Source of the DNA: Gottfriedia sp002574545
GTDB lineage: Bacteria; Bacillota; Bacilli; Bacillales; Bacillaceae_G
Strand: one strand, 5' to 3'
Assembly (NCBI GenBank): GCA_052180195.1
Contig: CP197469.1
Length of the DNA: 64,000 nucleotides
A model generated the notes under the pieces. That model searched no databases. It saw only the letters and a program-made list of their open reading frames with translations, and was not told the origin of the DNA. The position numbers were made by a program, and so were the translations under genes. Every line of letters begins with the position of its first letter. The stretch's first letter is position 1. Positions 33,468 through 42,146 of this stretch are shown in pieces.

Positions 33468-33656
33468 TCAAACACCCTTTAAATGACTTTGCGCTTGAGC
33501 AATTAAACGTTTAGTGATTTCGCCACCAACTGAACCATTTGAACGTGCAGTTGTATCAGATCCTAAATTTACTCCGAATTCATTAGCGATTTCATATTTA
33601 AATTGATCAAGTGCTTGCTCTACACCTGGTACTAATAATTTATTTGTTCTAGCCAT
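33468..33656 (-). CDS. alpha/beta-type small acid-soluble spore protein
   Basis: A 62-residue DNA-coating spore protein. It has both conserved blocks: a germination-protease cleavage region in QFKYEIANEFGV and LGSDTTARSNGSVGGEITKRLI. These proteins hold spore DNA in A-like form and protect it from UV. Expression is expected from sigma-G in the forespore; I could not identify a convincing sigma-G promoter by eye. AAAGGGAG precedes the ATG. Which paralogue it is cannot be said. Confidence 0.93.
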   Translation of the reverse strand: MARTNKLLVPGVEQALDQFKYEIANEFGVNLGSDTTARSNGSVGGEITKRLIAQAQSHLKGV

Positions 33657-33742
33657 GATAAATTCTCCCTTTCTGTAAGTAATAGCTTACAATTCTATTT
33701 TTTACATTTAGGGATTTCTCATGCTTGGTAAATACAGTCATA

Positions 33743-34192
33743 TTAGGGTGATGTTAACTTTTTAACCAACGCTGAGCCTTCAACGACGAGTACATTTTCT
33801 TGATTATATACATTCGTTTGGAGCGTTAATAATTTTTTATCATCTCTTTTACGTATCACACTAACGATTACTTTAATTGTGTCATTAATTTTTACTGGTG
33901 CTTTGAAAAATACTTCTTGAGATAGGTAGATGGTGTTTTTACCGGGTAGTTTTGTACCTAATACTGAGGAAATAAAGCTGCAAATCAACATGCCATGTGC
34001 AATTCTTTCTTTAAAGATGCTTTCTTTTGCAAAATCATCTAATAAGTGAATTGGATTTACATCTGTTGAAATTGCAGCAAATTGTTCGATTAACTCGGCA
34101 GTAATTTTTACTTCAAGAGTAGCTTCATCACCAACTGATATGGAGTCAAAATGAACTTCCTGTACATGTCTTGCACTTTCGAAAACATTCAT
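33743..34192 (-). CDS. phaJ: (R)-specific enoyl-CoA hydratase, MaoC-like
   Basis: A 149-residue hotdog-fold hydratase. The catalytic dyad Asp44 and His49 lies in STDVNPIHLLDD, as in PhaJ. It converts trans-2-enoyl-CoA from beta-oxidation to (R)-3-hydroxyacyl-CoA, the monomer for polyhydroxyalkanoate. It is the last gene of the phaQ-phaP-phaJ group on the minus strand, 57 bases after phaP. Confidence 0.88.
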   Translation of the reverse strand: MNVFESARHVQEVHFDSISVGDEATLEVKITAELIEQFAAISTDVNPIHLLDDFAKESIFKERIAHGMLICSFISSVLGTKLPGKNTIYLSQEVFFKAPVKINDTIKVIVSVIRKRDDKKLLTLQTNVYNQENVLVVEGSALVKKLTSP

Positions 34193-34249
34193 TTTGTTTC
34201 ATCCTCTCCTTGATGAAATACCTAGCTAATCAAGAAAATTGTACAATTA

Positions 34250-34759
34250 TTATAGTTTAGCGAATGAGAATTCTTGTAGGTTTTTTAACCAATCTTCTTG
34301 AGTTTTTTGGAACTGTTGATACATGTTCGTCCAAGCAGTGTAAGGTGAGTTAGTTAATGGTTGTTTAAAAAATTGTTGGAATAATTGTTGTTGTTGATTT
34401 GAAAATGTACTCATAGCTTGAAAAAACGGTTGATATGGGTTTTGATTCATATTCGTCCATAAAGATTGAAATGGAGCAAACTGATCAAATAATTTTTTCC
34501 AAGTTTTTTCATAAGTCTCTTGATTAATTGTAGGCTTAATTTCATTTAATAATTTAATCATTTCTTGGAATTGTTCGTATGACTCTTGTTGTTGTACTTG
34601 AACTTGATCGTTTAACGTTTTCCATTGTTTTGCTTGTTCTTGAAATAATGACTCTGTCCATTGTTGGATTTGTAATTGATTGTCTAATAAATATTGAAGC
34701 ATTTTTTGAAAATTCTCAGCTGCAAGTTCAGTTTGTAATTCGATTGTTTTTTCAGTCAT
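34250..34759 (-). CDS. phaP: polyhydroxyalkanoate granule phasin
   Basis: A 169-residue Gln- and Phe-rich helical protein (QQQQLFQQFFKQP, FAPFQSLWTNMNQNPYQPFF) of the Bacillus PhaP family, which coats PHA granules and controls their size. The ATG at 34759 (MTEKTIELQ) has GGAGG eight bases upstream; a frame start at 34774 would include this site. It sits between phaQ and phaJ, as in B. megaterium. Confidence 0.88.
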   Translation of the reverse strand: MTEKTIELQTELAAENFQKMLQYLLDNQLQIQQWTESLFQEQAKQWKTLNDQVQVQQQESYEQFQEMIKLLNEIKPTINQETYEKTWKKLFDQFAPFQSLWTNMNQNPYQPFFQAMSTFSNQQQQLFQQFFKQPLTNSPYTAWTNMYQQFQKTQEDWLKNLQEFSFAKL

Positions 34760-34806
34760 TAGTGTTTCCTCCAAAAAAATTTATTATTGAATGCATTGCT
34801 GCAATT

Positions 34807-35226
34807 TCAATCATCTTTAAAACTTTGATCAGAGTTGCTAAATGGAAAGAATGAATTTGTATAGATCGAAAAAAATGTTTGGAGCATCTGATTATATTGA
34901 GTAAATGAATTATGGCAAGTTTTTAAATATTCCTCTCCGGCATCTGTGATTGAGTAAATTCGTTTTGCCGGACCTTCATTTCCATATTCCCAACTAGATT
35001 TAATATAACTATCTTTTTCAAGTTGCCTTAGAATTCGATAGACATTACTTGAATCAAGCGTAGTAAAACCTAAATCAAATAATACTTGCATTAATTTATA
35101 CCCATGCATATTCCATTGCTTAAGGCTAAGAAGTAGAAAGGGAACTAAGAAGTTTTTAGGCAATGTAATCGATTCAGAAGTTTCGAGTTTATTTTTTTTA
35201 CTTGTTTCCTTTTCATTTGTTGTCAT
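34807..35226 (-). CDS. phaQ: PadR-like regulator of PHA genes
   Basis: A 139-residue winged-helix protein of the PadR type: FLVPFLLLSLKQWNMHGYKLMQVLF, then TLDSSNVYRILRQLEKDSYIKSSWEYGNEGPAKRIYSIT. In B. megaterium PhaQ represses phaP and its own gene and is released by PHA. The ATG at 35226 follows AGGGGGGAA by about 11 bases; an upstream in-frame ATG at 35265 has only a weak site, so the start is uncertain. A 13-base palindrome lies upstream at 35276. Confidence 0.85.
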   Translation of the reverse strand: MTTNEKETSKKNKLETSESITLPKNFLVPFLLLSLKQWNMHGYKLMQVLFDLGFTTLDSSNVYRILRQLEKDSYIKSSWEYGNEGPAKRIYSITDAGEEYLKTCHNSFTQYNQMLQTFFSIYTNSFFPFSNSDQSFKDD

Positions 35227-35275
35227 AAAGTACTGTTCCCCCCTATATCGTAGTAATGGAATCATTATCCCTTAG

Positions 35276-35288
35276 GTGTAATTTACAC
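35276..35288. promoter_or_regulatory. candidate PhaQ operator
   Basis: GTGTAATTTACAC is an exact palindrome around its central T, in the intergenic region between divergent phaQ and phaR. Size and sequence suit a PadR-type dimer; autoregulation is inferred from PhaQ of B. megaterium. Confidence 0.4.
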
Positions 35289-35433
35289 TTAGTTAAATTT
35301 ATTGTCAATGTATTTTAAATATAATGAATATTAAAAAACAAATTTCGACAGAAGATGTAGAAATATCGCGAAAACATTGGATTGTTTTGTCGTTAACTTG
35401 TTTTCTATACTTAAAATAGTGAGGGGGATTAAC

Positions 35434-35946
35434 ATGTCAGAGCAAAATTATTCAGATCCATTAAAAATGTGGAAGCAAATGTATGATGTTAATGAAAAAT
35501 ACTTTGGAAAAATGATGAACGAATATGTTCAGAAGGAAGAATTTTCCGAGTGGATGGGTTCTGTAATAGATTTTAATCTATTCTGTAAAAAGATGTTGAA
35601 TGATCAATCAAAAACGTTCTTAGAGGCTTCAAATATTGCTTCTAAAGAAGATATTGCAAATGTAGCTAGCTTAGTGATTAATTTAGAATCAAAAGTAGAT
35701 ACATTAGAAGATCAATTATTTTTAGATTCCCAACCCGAGTTAGATGTTCAAGCATTGAAAAAAGAGCTAGACATTGTGACAGTTAAACGAGATCTTACAA
35801 AATTAAAAGCTGAAACCAAATCAATTCATCAACAAATTAGTGAGTTAAAGTCTTCAATGGAAAGCGTTGAGCAACTAAAGTCTTCAATGGCTAACATTGA
35901 ACAACTTTTACAACAATTAACGACTAAACAACCAACAAAACAATAA
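35434..35946 (+). CDS. phaR: class IV PHA synthase subunit
   Basis: A 170-residue acidic helical protein, starting MSEQNYSDPLKMWKQMYDVNEKYFGKMM, the obligatory partner of PhaC in class IV synthases. The C-terminal 60 residues form a coiled coil with a short repeated segment (ELKSSMESVEQ and QLKSSMANIEQ). The ATG at 35434 follows GAGGGGGAT; upstream in-frame codons are not used. It heads phaR-phaB-phaC. Confidence 0.92.
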   Translation: MSEQNYSDPLKMWKQMYDVNEKYFGKMMNEYVQKEEFSEWMGSVIDFNLFCKKMLNDQSKTFLEASNIASKEDIANVASLVINLESKVDTLEDQLFLDSQPELDVQALKKELDIVTVKRDLTKLKAETKSIHQQISELKSSMESVEQLKSSMANIEQLLQQLTTKQPTKQ

Positions 35947-35970
35947 CTAGTTAAAAAAGGAGAAATGACA

Positions 35971-36711
35971 ATGGATTTAGTAAATCGTGTAGCGATCGTA
36001 ACAGGTGGAGCAAAAGGAATCGGAAAAGGTATAGCATTTGCTTTAGCAGAAAAAGGTGCAAAAGTTGTAATCAATTATAATAATAGTGAAGCACACGCAA
36101 AAGCAGTTGTAGATGAACTTTTTGAAAATGGTTATGAAGCATTAGCAGTGCAAGCTAACGTTGCTGAATTAGATCAAGCGAAAGCATTAATTGATCGTAC
36201 AGTTGAGCATTTTGGCCGATTAGACATTATTGTTAATAATGCTGGTATTACTAGAGATCGTAGTTTCAAGAAACTAAGTGCAGAAGATTGGCATGAGGTT
36301 ATTGATGTGAATTTAAGCAGTGTTTATAACACATGTAATTCTGCTCTACCTCACCTACTTGAATCTGATAACGCTCGTATCATTAATATTTCATCAGTTA
36401 TTGGTCAATCAGGAGGATTCGGCCAAACAAACTATTCTGCTGCAAAGGCTGGCATGATTGGATTTACTAAATCATTAGCACTTGAATTAGCAAAATCAAA
36501 CGTTACGGTAAACTCTGTATGTCCTGGATTTATTGAAACTGACATGGTAAACGAAATTCCAGAAAATGTAAAAGAGCAAATTAAATCTAGAATACCAAAA
36601 AGAAGATTTGGTACTGTAGAAGAGATTGCTAAAGCTGTTATTTACTTATGTGAAGGTGGAGAGTACATTACTGGTCAACAGATTAATGTAAATGGCGGAC
36701 TTTACGTTTAA
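35971..36711 (+). CDS. phaB: acetoacetyl-CoA reductase
   Basis: A 246-residue short-chain dehydrogenase making (R)-3-hydroxybutyryl-CoA with NADPH. The motifs are TGGAKGIGKG, NNAGITRD, catalytic Ser in NISSVIGQ and Tyr-x3-Lys in NYSAAKAG. Context between phaR and phaC gives the substrate; by sequence alone FabG would be possible. Of two in-frame ATGs, 35971 is preferred (eight bases after AAGGAG; the one at 35965 is only two away). Confidence 0.92.
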   Translation: MDLVNRVAIVTGGAKGIGKGIAFALAEKGAKVVINYNNSEAHAKAVVDELFENGYEALAVQANVAELDQAKALIDRTVEHFGRLDIIVNNAGITRDRSFKKLSAEDWHEVIDVNLSSVYNTCNSALPHLLESDNARIINISSVIGQSGGFGQTNYSAAKAGMIGFTKSLALELAKSNVTVNSVCPGFIETDMVNEIPENVKEQIKSRIPKRRFGTVEEIAKAVIYLCEGGEYITGQQINVNGGLYV

Positions 36712-36757
36712 GTCTTACTTATAGATGACATTTTTAAGATCTAAAGGGGGGAAAAGT

Positions 36758-37837
36758 GTGTTTAATTCACAAATGTTAGAAGAAGCTACACAATCGCTTC
36801 CGAGCGGATTAAAAGAATCATACAAAAGATTGAAGAAAACTGCAGATATTCTTATAAAAGAGGGAGAACCTTTAGTAGGTCAATCTCCTAAAGAAGTGAT
36901 TTGGACTAAAAATAAAAGTAAATTATATCACTATATTCCAACTACAAAAAAAGTAAAAAAGACGCCAATCCTTCTTATTTATGCGCTAATTAATAAACCG
37001 TATATTCTTGATTTAACAAAGGGGAACTCTTTTGTTGAGTACCTTGTAAATGAAGGATTTGATGTTTATCTATTAGATTGGGGAACATTTGGTCATGAAG
37101 ATCGTCATTTAAAATTTGACGATATTATTCACGACTATATTGCAAAAGCGGTAAATAGGGTTCTTCGTTTTTCAGGTGCAAAAGAATTATCCATGTTAGG
37201 ATATTGCATGGGTGGTACTTTAACTAGTATTTATGCAGCACTATATGAAAATGCACCAATTAAAAACTTAATTTTTGTAACTAGTCCATTCGATTTTTCT
37301 GATACAGGATTATATGGTGCGTTTTTAAATGAAAAATACTTTGCACTTGATAAAGCTGTTGATACATTGGGGAATATTCCTCCTGAAATGATCGATTTTG
37401 GTAACAAAATGTTAAAACCAGTTACTAATTTTGTTGGACCTTATGTAACATTATTGGATCGTTCTGATAATACAAAATTTATTAAATCGTGGCAGTTAAT
37501 GCAAAAATGGGTTACAGATGGTATTCCATTCCCAGGTGAAGCATATCGCCAATGGATTAGAGAGTTTTACCAGCAAAATAAATTATTAAGCGGTGACCTA
37601 GAAATTAGAGGAAGAAAAGTAGATGTTTCAAACATTAAAGCTAATGTTTTAAATATTTCTGCTACGAAAGACCATATTGCGATGCCTTGCCAAGTTGAAG
37701 CATTAAATGAGCATATTTCAAGCGTAGATAAGCAGTATGTTTCGATTCCATCGGGCCATGTATCAATCATGTTTGGACCTGTTTCATTAAAAACGACATA
37801 TCCAACGATTGGTAAATGGTTGGCTGAAAGATCATAA
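36758..37837 (+). CDS. phaC: class IV poly(3-hydroxyalkanoate) synthase catalytic subunit
   Basis: A 359-residue alpha/beta hydrolase that polymerises hydroxyacyl-CoA on the granule surface. The catalytic triad is Cys150 in the lipase-like box GYCMGG, Asp305 (TKDHIAMP) and His334 (SGHVSIMF), positions within one residue of the B. cereus class IV enzyme. The start is a GTG at 36758, six bases after AAAGGGGGG; the frame is open further upstream but that region carries the ribosome site. It lies 46 bases after phaB, and a terminator follows. Confidence 0.94.
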   Translation: MFNSQMLEEATQSLPSGLKESYKRLKKTADILIKEGEPLVGQSPKEVIWTKNKSKLYHYIPTTKKVKKTPILLIYALINKPYILDLTKGNSFVEYLVNEGFDVYLLDWGTFGHEDRHLKFDDIIHDYIAKAVNRVLRFSGAKELSMLGYCMGGTLTSIYAALYENAPIKNLIFVTSPFDFSDTGLYGAFLNEKYFALDKAVDTLGNIPPEMIDFGNKMLKPVTNFVGPYVTLLDRSDNTKFIKSWQLMQKWVTDGIPFPGEAYRQWIREFYQQNKLLSGDLEIRGRKVDVSNIKANVLNISATKDHIAMPCQVEALNEHISSVDKQYVSIPSGHVSIMFGPVSLKTTYPTIGKWLAERS

Positions 37838-37890
37838 TTTCAGTAAGTTTCTAGAAATCCTTTGCATTAATAATGATCTATATTACGTTT

Positions 37891-37930
37891 AAAAAAAAAT
37901 CTCACTTTTAAAAAAGTGGGATTTTTTTTA
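37891..37930 (+). terminator. terminator of phaRBC
   Basis: AAAAATCTCACTTTT pairs with AAAAGTGGGATTTTT (one G-U pair) and is followed by further T; about 55 bases after the phaC stop. Confidence 0.85.
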
Positions 37931-37981
37931 TTCAACTGACAAAAACTACCTTAAATATGATTTTTGAAAGGAGAGTAGACG

Positions 37982-39202
37982 TTGAAAAGTATAAGTGGAG
38001 TCTTGTATTGGCCAACGACATACACTGATTCACATAGTGATCTCGAAAATATAAAGTCACTCGATGAAGATCAAGCGTGTGATTATGTAATAATTGGAGG
38101 CGGTGAATCAGGAAGTTTATGTGCTTATTTCTTAAGTCAAACGGGAGCTAAGGTCATATTACTAGATAAGCGTAAAAAACTTGTACAAGGAAGTACTAGT
38201 GCAAATACGGGGCTCTTACAATATTCAAATGATAAAACTTTAAATTCGTTTATCAATTCTTATGGAAAAGAAAAAGCTGTCCGTCATTATCAATTATGTG
38301 TAGAGGCAATTAAAGGTCTTGAAGAAATGTCAAAAACGTTCGATATTAATCCTGATTTTATAAAAAGAAAAAGTTTATATTTTGCTAGTAATTTAGATGG
38401 TAAAAAAATGATTGATCTGGAATATAAAGCATTAATAGAAAATGGTTTTAATGTTGAACGATATACAAAATCACAAATTGAAGAAAAGTTTAATTTTTCA
38501 AAAGAAGCTGCACTGTTCACAGGGGATGACGCTGAAGTAAATCCATATAAATGCGCACACGGTTTACTTTTATATGCCAAAAAACGTGGAGTGAAGTTAT
38601 TTTCGGATACAGAGGTAATTCGGATCATTGGTACAGATGAAGGGGTAAAACTATTTACTAAAAATAAACATACGATTCGAGCAAATAAAGTTATTTTTGC
38701 TGGAGGTTATGAATCATTAGAGGTAAAAAGTGAGAAAAATGCAGTATTAACATCAACATTTGCAATTGCAACCCAACCTCTAATTGAGAAAAACAATGCA
38801 TGGTATGAAAATTGTTTAATTTGGGAAACTGCAAGACCTTATTTATATCTTCGTACTACAGTTGATGGGAGAATAATTGTAGGAGGGCTTGATGAACCTA
38901 CAATAATACCAGAAAAACGTGAATCTATGTTATTTCATAAAAAAGAAGTGCTTATCAAAAATTTAATAGAATTGTTTCCTATTTATAAAGATGCTAAACC
39001 AGAATTTTATTGGACTGGTACATTTGGAGGAACACATTCCGGCTTACCAATGATTAGGCAATATGATGAATATCCTAATTGCTTTTTTTTAATGGCCTAT
39101 GGTGGAAATGGAACTGTTTATAGTTATATATTAGCTAAAATATTAAAAGATCTAGTTACTGTCGGATCTCATCCAGACGCATCTATTTATATGGATTATT
39201 AA
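37982..39202 (+). CDS. FAD-dependent oxidoreductase (DAO family)
   Basis: A 406-residue flavoprotein. The ADP-binding motif DYVIIGGGESGSLCAYFLSQTGAKVILLDKR sits near residue 34, unusually far in because of an N-terminal extension (LYWPTTYTDS) typical of the PuuB/YurR-like amine-oxidase branch. A C-terminal GTFGGTHSGLPMI and AYGGNGTVYS complete the FAD site. The substrate is probably an amine or amino acid but is unknown. It starts with TTG at 37982, six bases after AAAGGAGAG. It stands alone. Confidence 0.85.
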   Translation: MKSISGVLYWPTTYTDSHSDLENIKSLDEDQACDYVIIGGGESGSLCAYFLSQTGAKVILLDKRKKLVQGSTSANTGLLQYSNDKTLNSFINSYGKEKAVRHYQLCVEAIKGLEEMSKTFDINPDFIKRKSLYFASNLDGKKMIDLEYKALIENGFNVERYTKSQIEEKFNFSKEAALFTGDDAEVNPYKCAHGLLLYAKKRGVKLFSDTEVIRIIGTDEGVKLFTKNKHTIRANKVIFAGGYESLEVKSEKNAVLTSTFAIATQPLIEKNNAWYENCLIWETARPYLYLRTTVDGRIIVGGLDEPTIIPEKRESMLFHKKEVLIKNLIELFPIYKDAKPEFYWTGTFGGTHSGLPMIRQYDEYPNCFFLMAYGGNGTVYSYILAKILKDLVTVGSHPDASIYMDY

Positions 39203-39301
39203 AGTTTAATTAGAATGAAGTTCAATTACCAATTTCATGTATAAAAAGAGTAAAGTAGTAAGAAAATTTAATAGGTAATTAAAATTTTAGGAGTGTTATA
39301 C

Positions 39302-39970
39302 ATGAGTTATCATGAAATGTTTACTGAGTTGGTTTGTGGATATATAGCTCTTTTTATTGTTGTTAAAATTAATGGGAAAACTCAAATTACACAAATAACA
39401 CCATTTGATTTGATTTCGTCGCTAGTGTTAGGAAATATACTAGGAGATGGAATATATGATAAAGAAGCAAATCTACCAAGAATTCTTTTTAGTATTTTTG
39501 TTTGGGGAGCATTAATCTTAGTAACAGAAATCTTGACACAAAAGTCAATATGGGCAAGAAAGTTCTTAGAAGGTGATGCTTCAGTTGTCATAAAGCACGG
39601 TGCAATACAATGGAAAGAATTGAAAAGAAATCGTTTGGACACTGACCAATTGATGCAATTACTCAGATCAAAAGATACTTTTTCAGTTAGTGAAGTTGCG
39701 TATGCTATTTTAGAAAATGACGGTACGATTAGTGTTTTGAAGAAATCAAATTTCGATACGCCTACTAAACAGGATTTAAAAATTCAAATGGAAAAAGAAT
39801 TTTTACCGGTTGTCGTAATTAGTGATGGGAAAATAATTCAAAGAGCTCTTAACACGTTGAAAAAAGATGAAAAGTGGGTTCATAAAAAACTTTCTGAGTC
39901 AAATTTATCACTTAAACAAGTATGCTTTGCAGAATGGGATTCAAAACAATTACATTTACATACGTATTAA
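39302..39970 (+). CDS. DUF421-family membrane protein (YetF-like)
   Basis: A 222-residue protein with three N-terminal membrane helices and a cytosolic C-terminal DUF421 domain: ITQITPFDLISSLVLGNILGDGIYD, and VVIKHGAIQWKELKRNRLDTDQLMQLLRSKDTFSVSEVAYAILENDGTISVLKK. Members include YetF and the spore germination-associated SpoVA-like 2Duf proteins; the role of this one is unknown. The ATG at 39302 has GGAGTG six bases before it; a GTG at 39293 lies in that site. Confidence 0.85.
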   Translation: MSYHEMFTELVCGYIALFIVVKINGKTQITQITPFDLISSLVLGNILGDGIYDKEANLPRILFSIFVWGALILVTEILTQKSIWARKFLEGDASVVIKHGAIQWKELKRNRLDTDQLMQLLRSKDTFSVSEVAYAILENDGTISVLKKSNFDTPTKQDLKIQMEKEFLPVVVISDGKIIQRALNTLKKDEKWVHKKLSESNLSLKQVCFAEWDSKQLHLHTY

Positions 39971-39994
39971 TATAAAAATTTGAGGATGAGATAA

Positions 39995-40501
39995 ATGAAA
40001 TATTATATTTATTACTGTTTTGGTGGTACGCATTCTTCACCTCTGGCTGCTGCATATCATTTGAAGCAATTACCACTTGATCGGCAACCGACAACGGAAG
40101 AAGTAAAAAATACATACTTATTTAATAAACTGAAACCAAAAGATGGTGGAAAACTTTTTTATCACGGTGAAGACGAGAATGGGGATCAAGTATATACTGT
40201 AGCAAAAAGATATACTAAAAATGTCCCGACAGCGATCGAAGGTTTAGGAAAAATCTTATTAAATGAAGAGGATAAAATAATCTTATCAAGTACATCGCCA
40301 ACTGTACCATTAGCTATGACTTTAGGTGGTTTTACATCAAGATTTCTACATCTTGATTTTATTGGGGTACCATTACTTGTTTTAGGGGCTAAGCAAACTT
40401 ATCTAAATTTGATAAAATTAGTTGAAAATACGAAGAGATATCATCACATTGCAGCTGAAAAGGTGACAGACTTATCGAATAAAAACTTCAACAAAGATTA
40501 A
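39995..40501 (+). CDS. DUF3189 family protein
   Basis: A 168-residue soluble protein beginning MKYYIYYCFGGTHSSPLAAAYHLKQLP, the characteristic start of DUF3189 proteins found in spore-formers. The function is unknown. TTGAGGATGAG precedes the ATG. It lies 24 bases after the DUF421 gene and probably shares its transcript. Confidence 0.75.
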   Translation: MKYYIYYCFGGTHSSPLAAAYHLKQLPLDRQPTTEEVKNTYLFNKLKPKDGGKLFYHGEDENGDQVYTVAKRYTKNVPTAIEGLGKILLNEEDKIILSSTSPTVPLAMTLGGFTSRFLHLDFIGVPLLVLGAKQTYLNLIKLVENTKRYHHIAAEKVTDLSNKNFNKD

Positions 40502-40532
40502 AAAATGGACGTTTGACTACGTCCATTTTTTA
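40501..40532. terminator. bidirectional terminator
   Basis: AAAAATGGACGT (40501-40512) pairs perfectly with ACGTCCATTTTT (40519-40530) over six bases. It serves the DUF3189 gene and the convergent CotF-like gene. Confidence 0.9.
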
Positions 40533-41009
40533 ATACGGCATCTTTAAGACATCCATAGCTTTTTTAGCATCGTTCTCGATTAACTTATTAATATTAAATA
40601 TGGAATATTGTCCTTGTTTTGATAAATAGTTAAAAATTTTTGTATGTAAATTGTTAACTGATACTAGATGCTTAATAAATAAATTATTTAAATCAAGGGT
40701 AGCTGTTTCAGTAAGTGCATGCGCATACATTTTGGTTAATACTTTTGTTGCTGATAATAAATCTTCTGCACTCATTTCACTTGCTAGTTTATTGCTTTGT
40801 GCATCTCTTTCTCCAATCTTAATATTGCTCATAAATTTAAGTAAATCCCGTAAATTATTTTCAAACAATGTAATGGAAGTTTTATATAATTCTTTTAATC
40901 CTGCATCTGTAATATTTTTTAAATTTGTTTTAAGCTTAAATAAGTAGTGAGTAGTTGTAGCAACAATTTCATGTAATTCTAAGGTTTCATGCCAAGCCAA
41001 AGTTCTCAT
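40530..41009 (-). CDS. spore coat protein, CotF family
   Basis: A 159-residue helical protein with the Coat F domain: LAWHETLELHEIVATTTHYLFKLKTNL at the start and YISK-type ferritin-like helices after. These proteins form the inner spore coat or act as small structural proteins in spores. AGGAGGGA precedes the ATG by six bases. Monocistronic. Confidence 0.8.
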   Translation of the reverse strand: MRTLAWHETLELHEIVATTTHYLFKLKTNLKNITDAGLKELYKTSITLFENNLRDLLKFMSNIKIGERDAQSNKLASEMSAEDLLSATKVLTKMYAHALTETATLDLNNLFIKHLVSVNNLHTKIFNYLSKQGQYSIFNINKLIENDAKKAMDVLKMPY

Positions 41010-41182
41010 AAATTAAAATCCCTCCTATATGGTACAAGTCTATTCAATAGGAAAGGGTTATATGACGGAAATAAATAGATAAAGGTAAGCAGGAAGGGAG
41101 GAAAAGGGACAAGTTTGGTTATTTAGAGATTGATCTAAGAGACGAATAATTAGGTTCTACCATTCTTTGTCCCTCTTAAATT

Positions 41183-41641
41183 ATGTATATTGAGAATGTG
41201 TTTAATCAGTTGAGTTTATGTGTAAAGAGTGTTTTAGAAATGATTGATTCAATCAAAGAGGAGGATCTAAATTTTCGACCGGTTGAACATAAGAAATCGA
41301 TCGGAGAATTAGTCCAGCATTTATGTGAACTTATTGGTGCTGATATGGAAATTATGAGCGGTGTAAGTCAAGAAAAGATGGTTAATTATTATAGGGTGGT
41401 TAAATGTAACTCACTAGTAGAAATGAGATATCTATTACAAAAAAATTTTGATGAGTTAAAGAAATACTATTTTAATATGAAGAAAAATGATTTAGTTGAG
41501 AAAACGACTTCCTATTGGGGACTTCAATATTCAAAATTCGAATGGTTATTAGAGATTTTAGTCCATTTCACACACCACAGAGCGCAGTTACATATGCTAC
41601 TAGTCCAAAAAAAGGGCGATATCAATATCGCACTTTTTTAA
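41183..41641 (+). CDS. DinB-family protein
   Basis: A 152-residue four-helix-bundle protein with the three metal-binding His positions of the DinB/YfiT-like family: QHLCEL near residue 47 and HFTHHRAQLHMLL near 128-132. Members act as thiol-dependent transferases or stress proteins. There is no ribosome site before the ATG (CCCTCTTAAATT), which is odd here. AGGGACAA (41105-41112) and TTGTCCCT (41167-41174) form an inverted repeat ending eight bases before the start. Confidence 0.75.
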   Translation: MYIENVFNQLSLCVKSVLEMIDSIKEEDLNFRPVEHKKSIGELVQHLCELIGADMEIMSGVSQEKMVNYYRVVKCNSLVEMRYLLQKNFDELKKYYFNMKKNDLVEKTTSYWGLQYSKFEWLLEILVHFTHHRAQLHMLLVQKKGDINIALF

Positions 41642-41704
41642 AGAAAAATAAGGGGAGTCAAGAAATGATAAACCATTTTCGATCCCCTAAATCTTTGTGC
41701 TTGA

Positions 41705-42052
41705 TCAGTCTCTCGTTTCGTGCTGTGGATGCATAAATTGTTTTGCTGGTTGTTCTCGCTTTTTTGATTCTAATAGGTCAGCGTTTTCAGGACTTGCCCA
41801 ACCAATATCATTTGTTGGATGAACCCATTCGTCTCCTGCCATAACTGATGGATCAACATCTTCAGACCAATTATTTAATGGAGAGTTAGGAGAGCTATAC
41901 TTACTGTCTCCAATGACTACACCTTTTGAATTTACAAAAGGTTCTTCCATTTTAATGTCTGTCCCTTTAAAAGATGGAAAGTTTGAAATATGGGGTAAAG
42001 TATCATCCAATACTGGTGAATCGATTTTGGTTTTCTTATTTTTTCTCTTCAT
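41705..42052 (-). CDS. DUF3905 family protein
   Basis: A 115-residue hydrophilic, probably disordered protein: basic start MKRKNKKTK, then VDPSVMAGDEWVHPTNDIGWASPENADLLE, the signature of DUF3905 in Bacillus. The function is unknown. AGAGGTGAT precedes the ATG. Confidence 0.7.
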   Translation of the reverse strand: MKRKNKKTKIDSPVLDDTLPHISNFPSFKGTDIKMEEPFVNSKGVVIGDSKYSSPNSPLNNWSEDVDPSVMAGDEWVHPTNDIGWASPENADLLESKKREQPAKQFMHPQHETRD

Positions 42053-42104
42053 TATATATCACCTCTGCTTACAAATTATTATTTACTATTTAGTGATTTC
42101 AATT

Positions 42105-42141
42105 CAAAAAGGACAATATCCAAAATTGAATATTGTCCTCT
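42105..42141 (-). terminator. terminator of the radical SAM gene
   Basis: AGGACAATAT (42110-42119) pairs with ATATTGTCCT (42130-42139), with a U-rich tail on the minus strand. Confidence 0.8.
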
Positions 42142-42146
42142 TTTAC

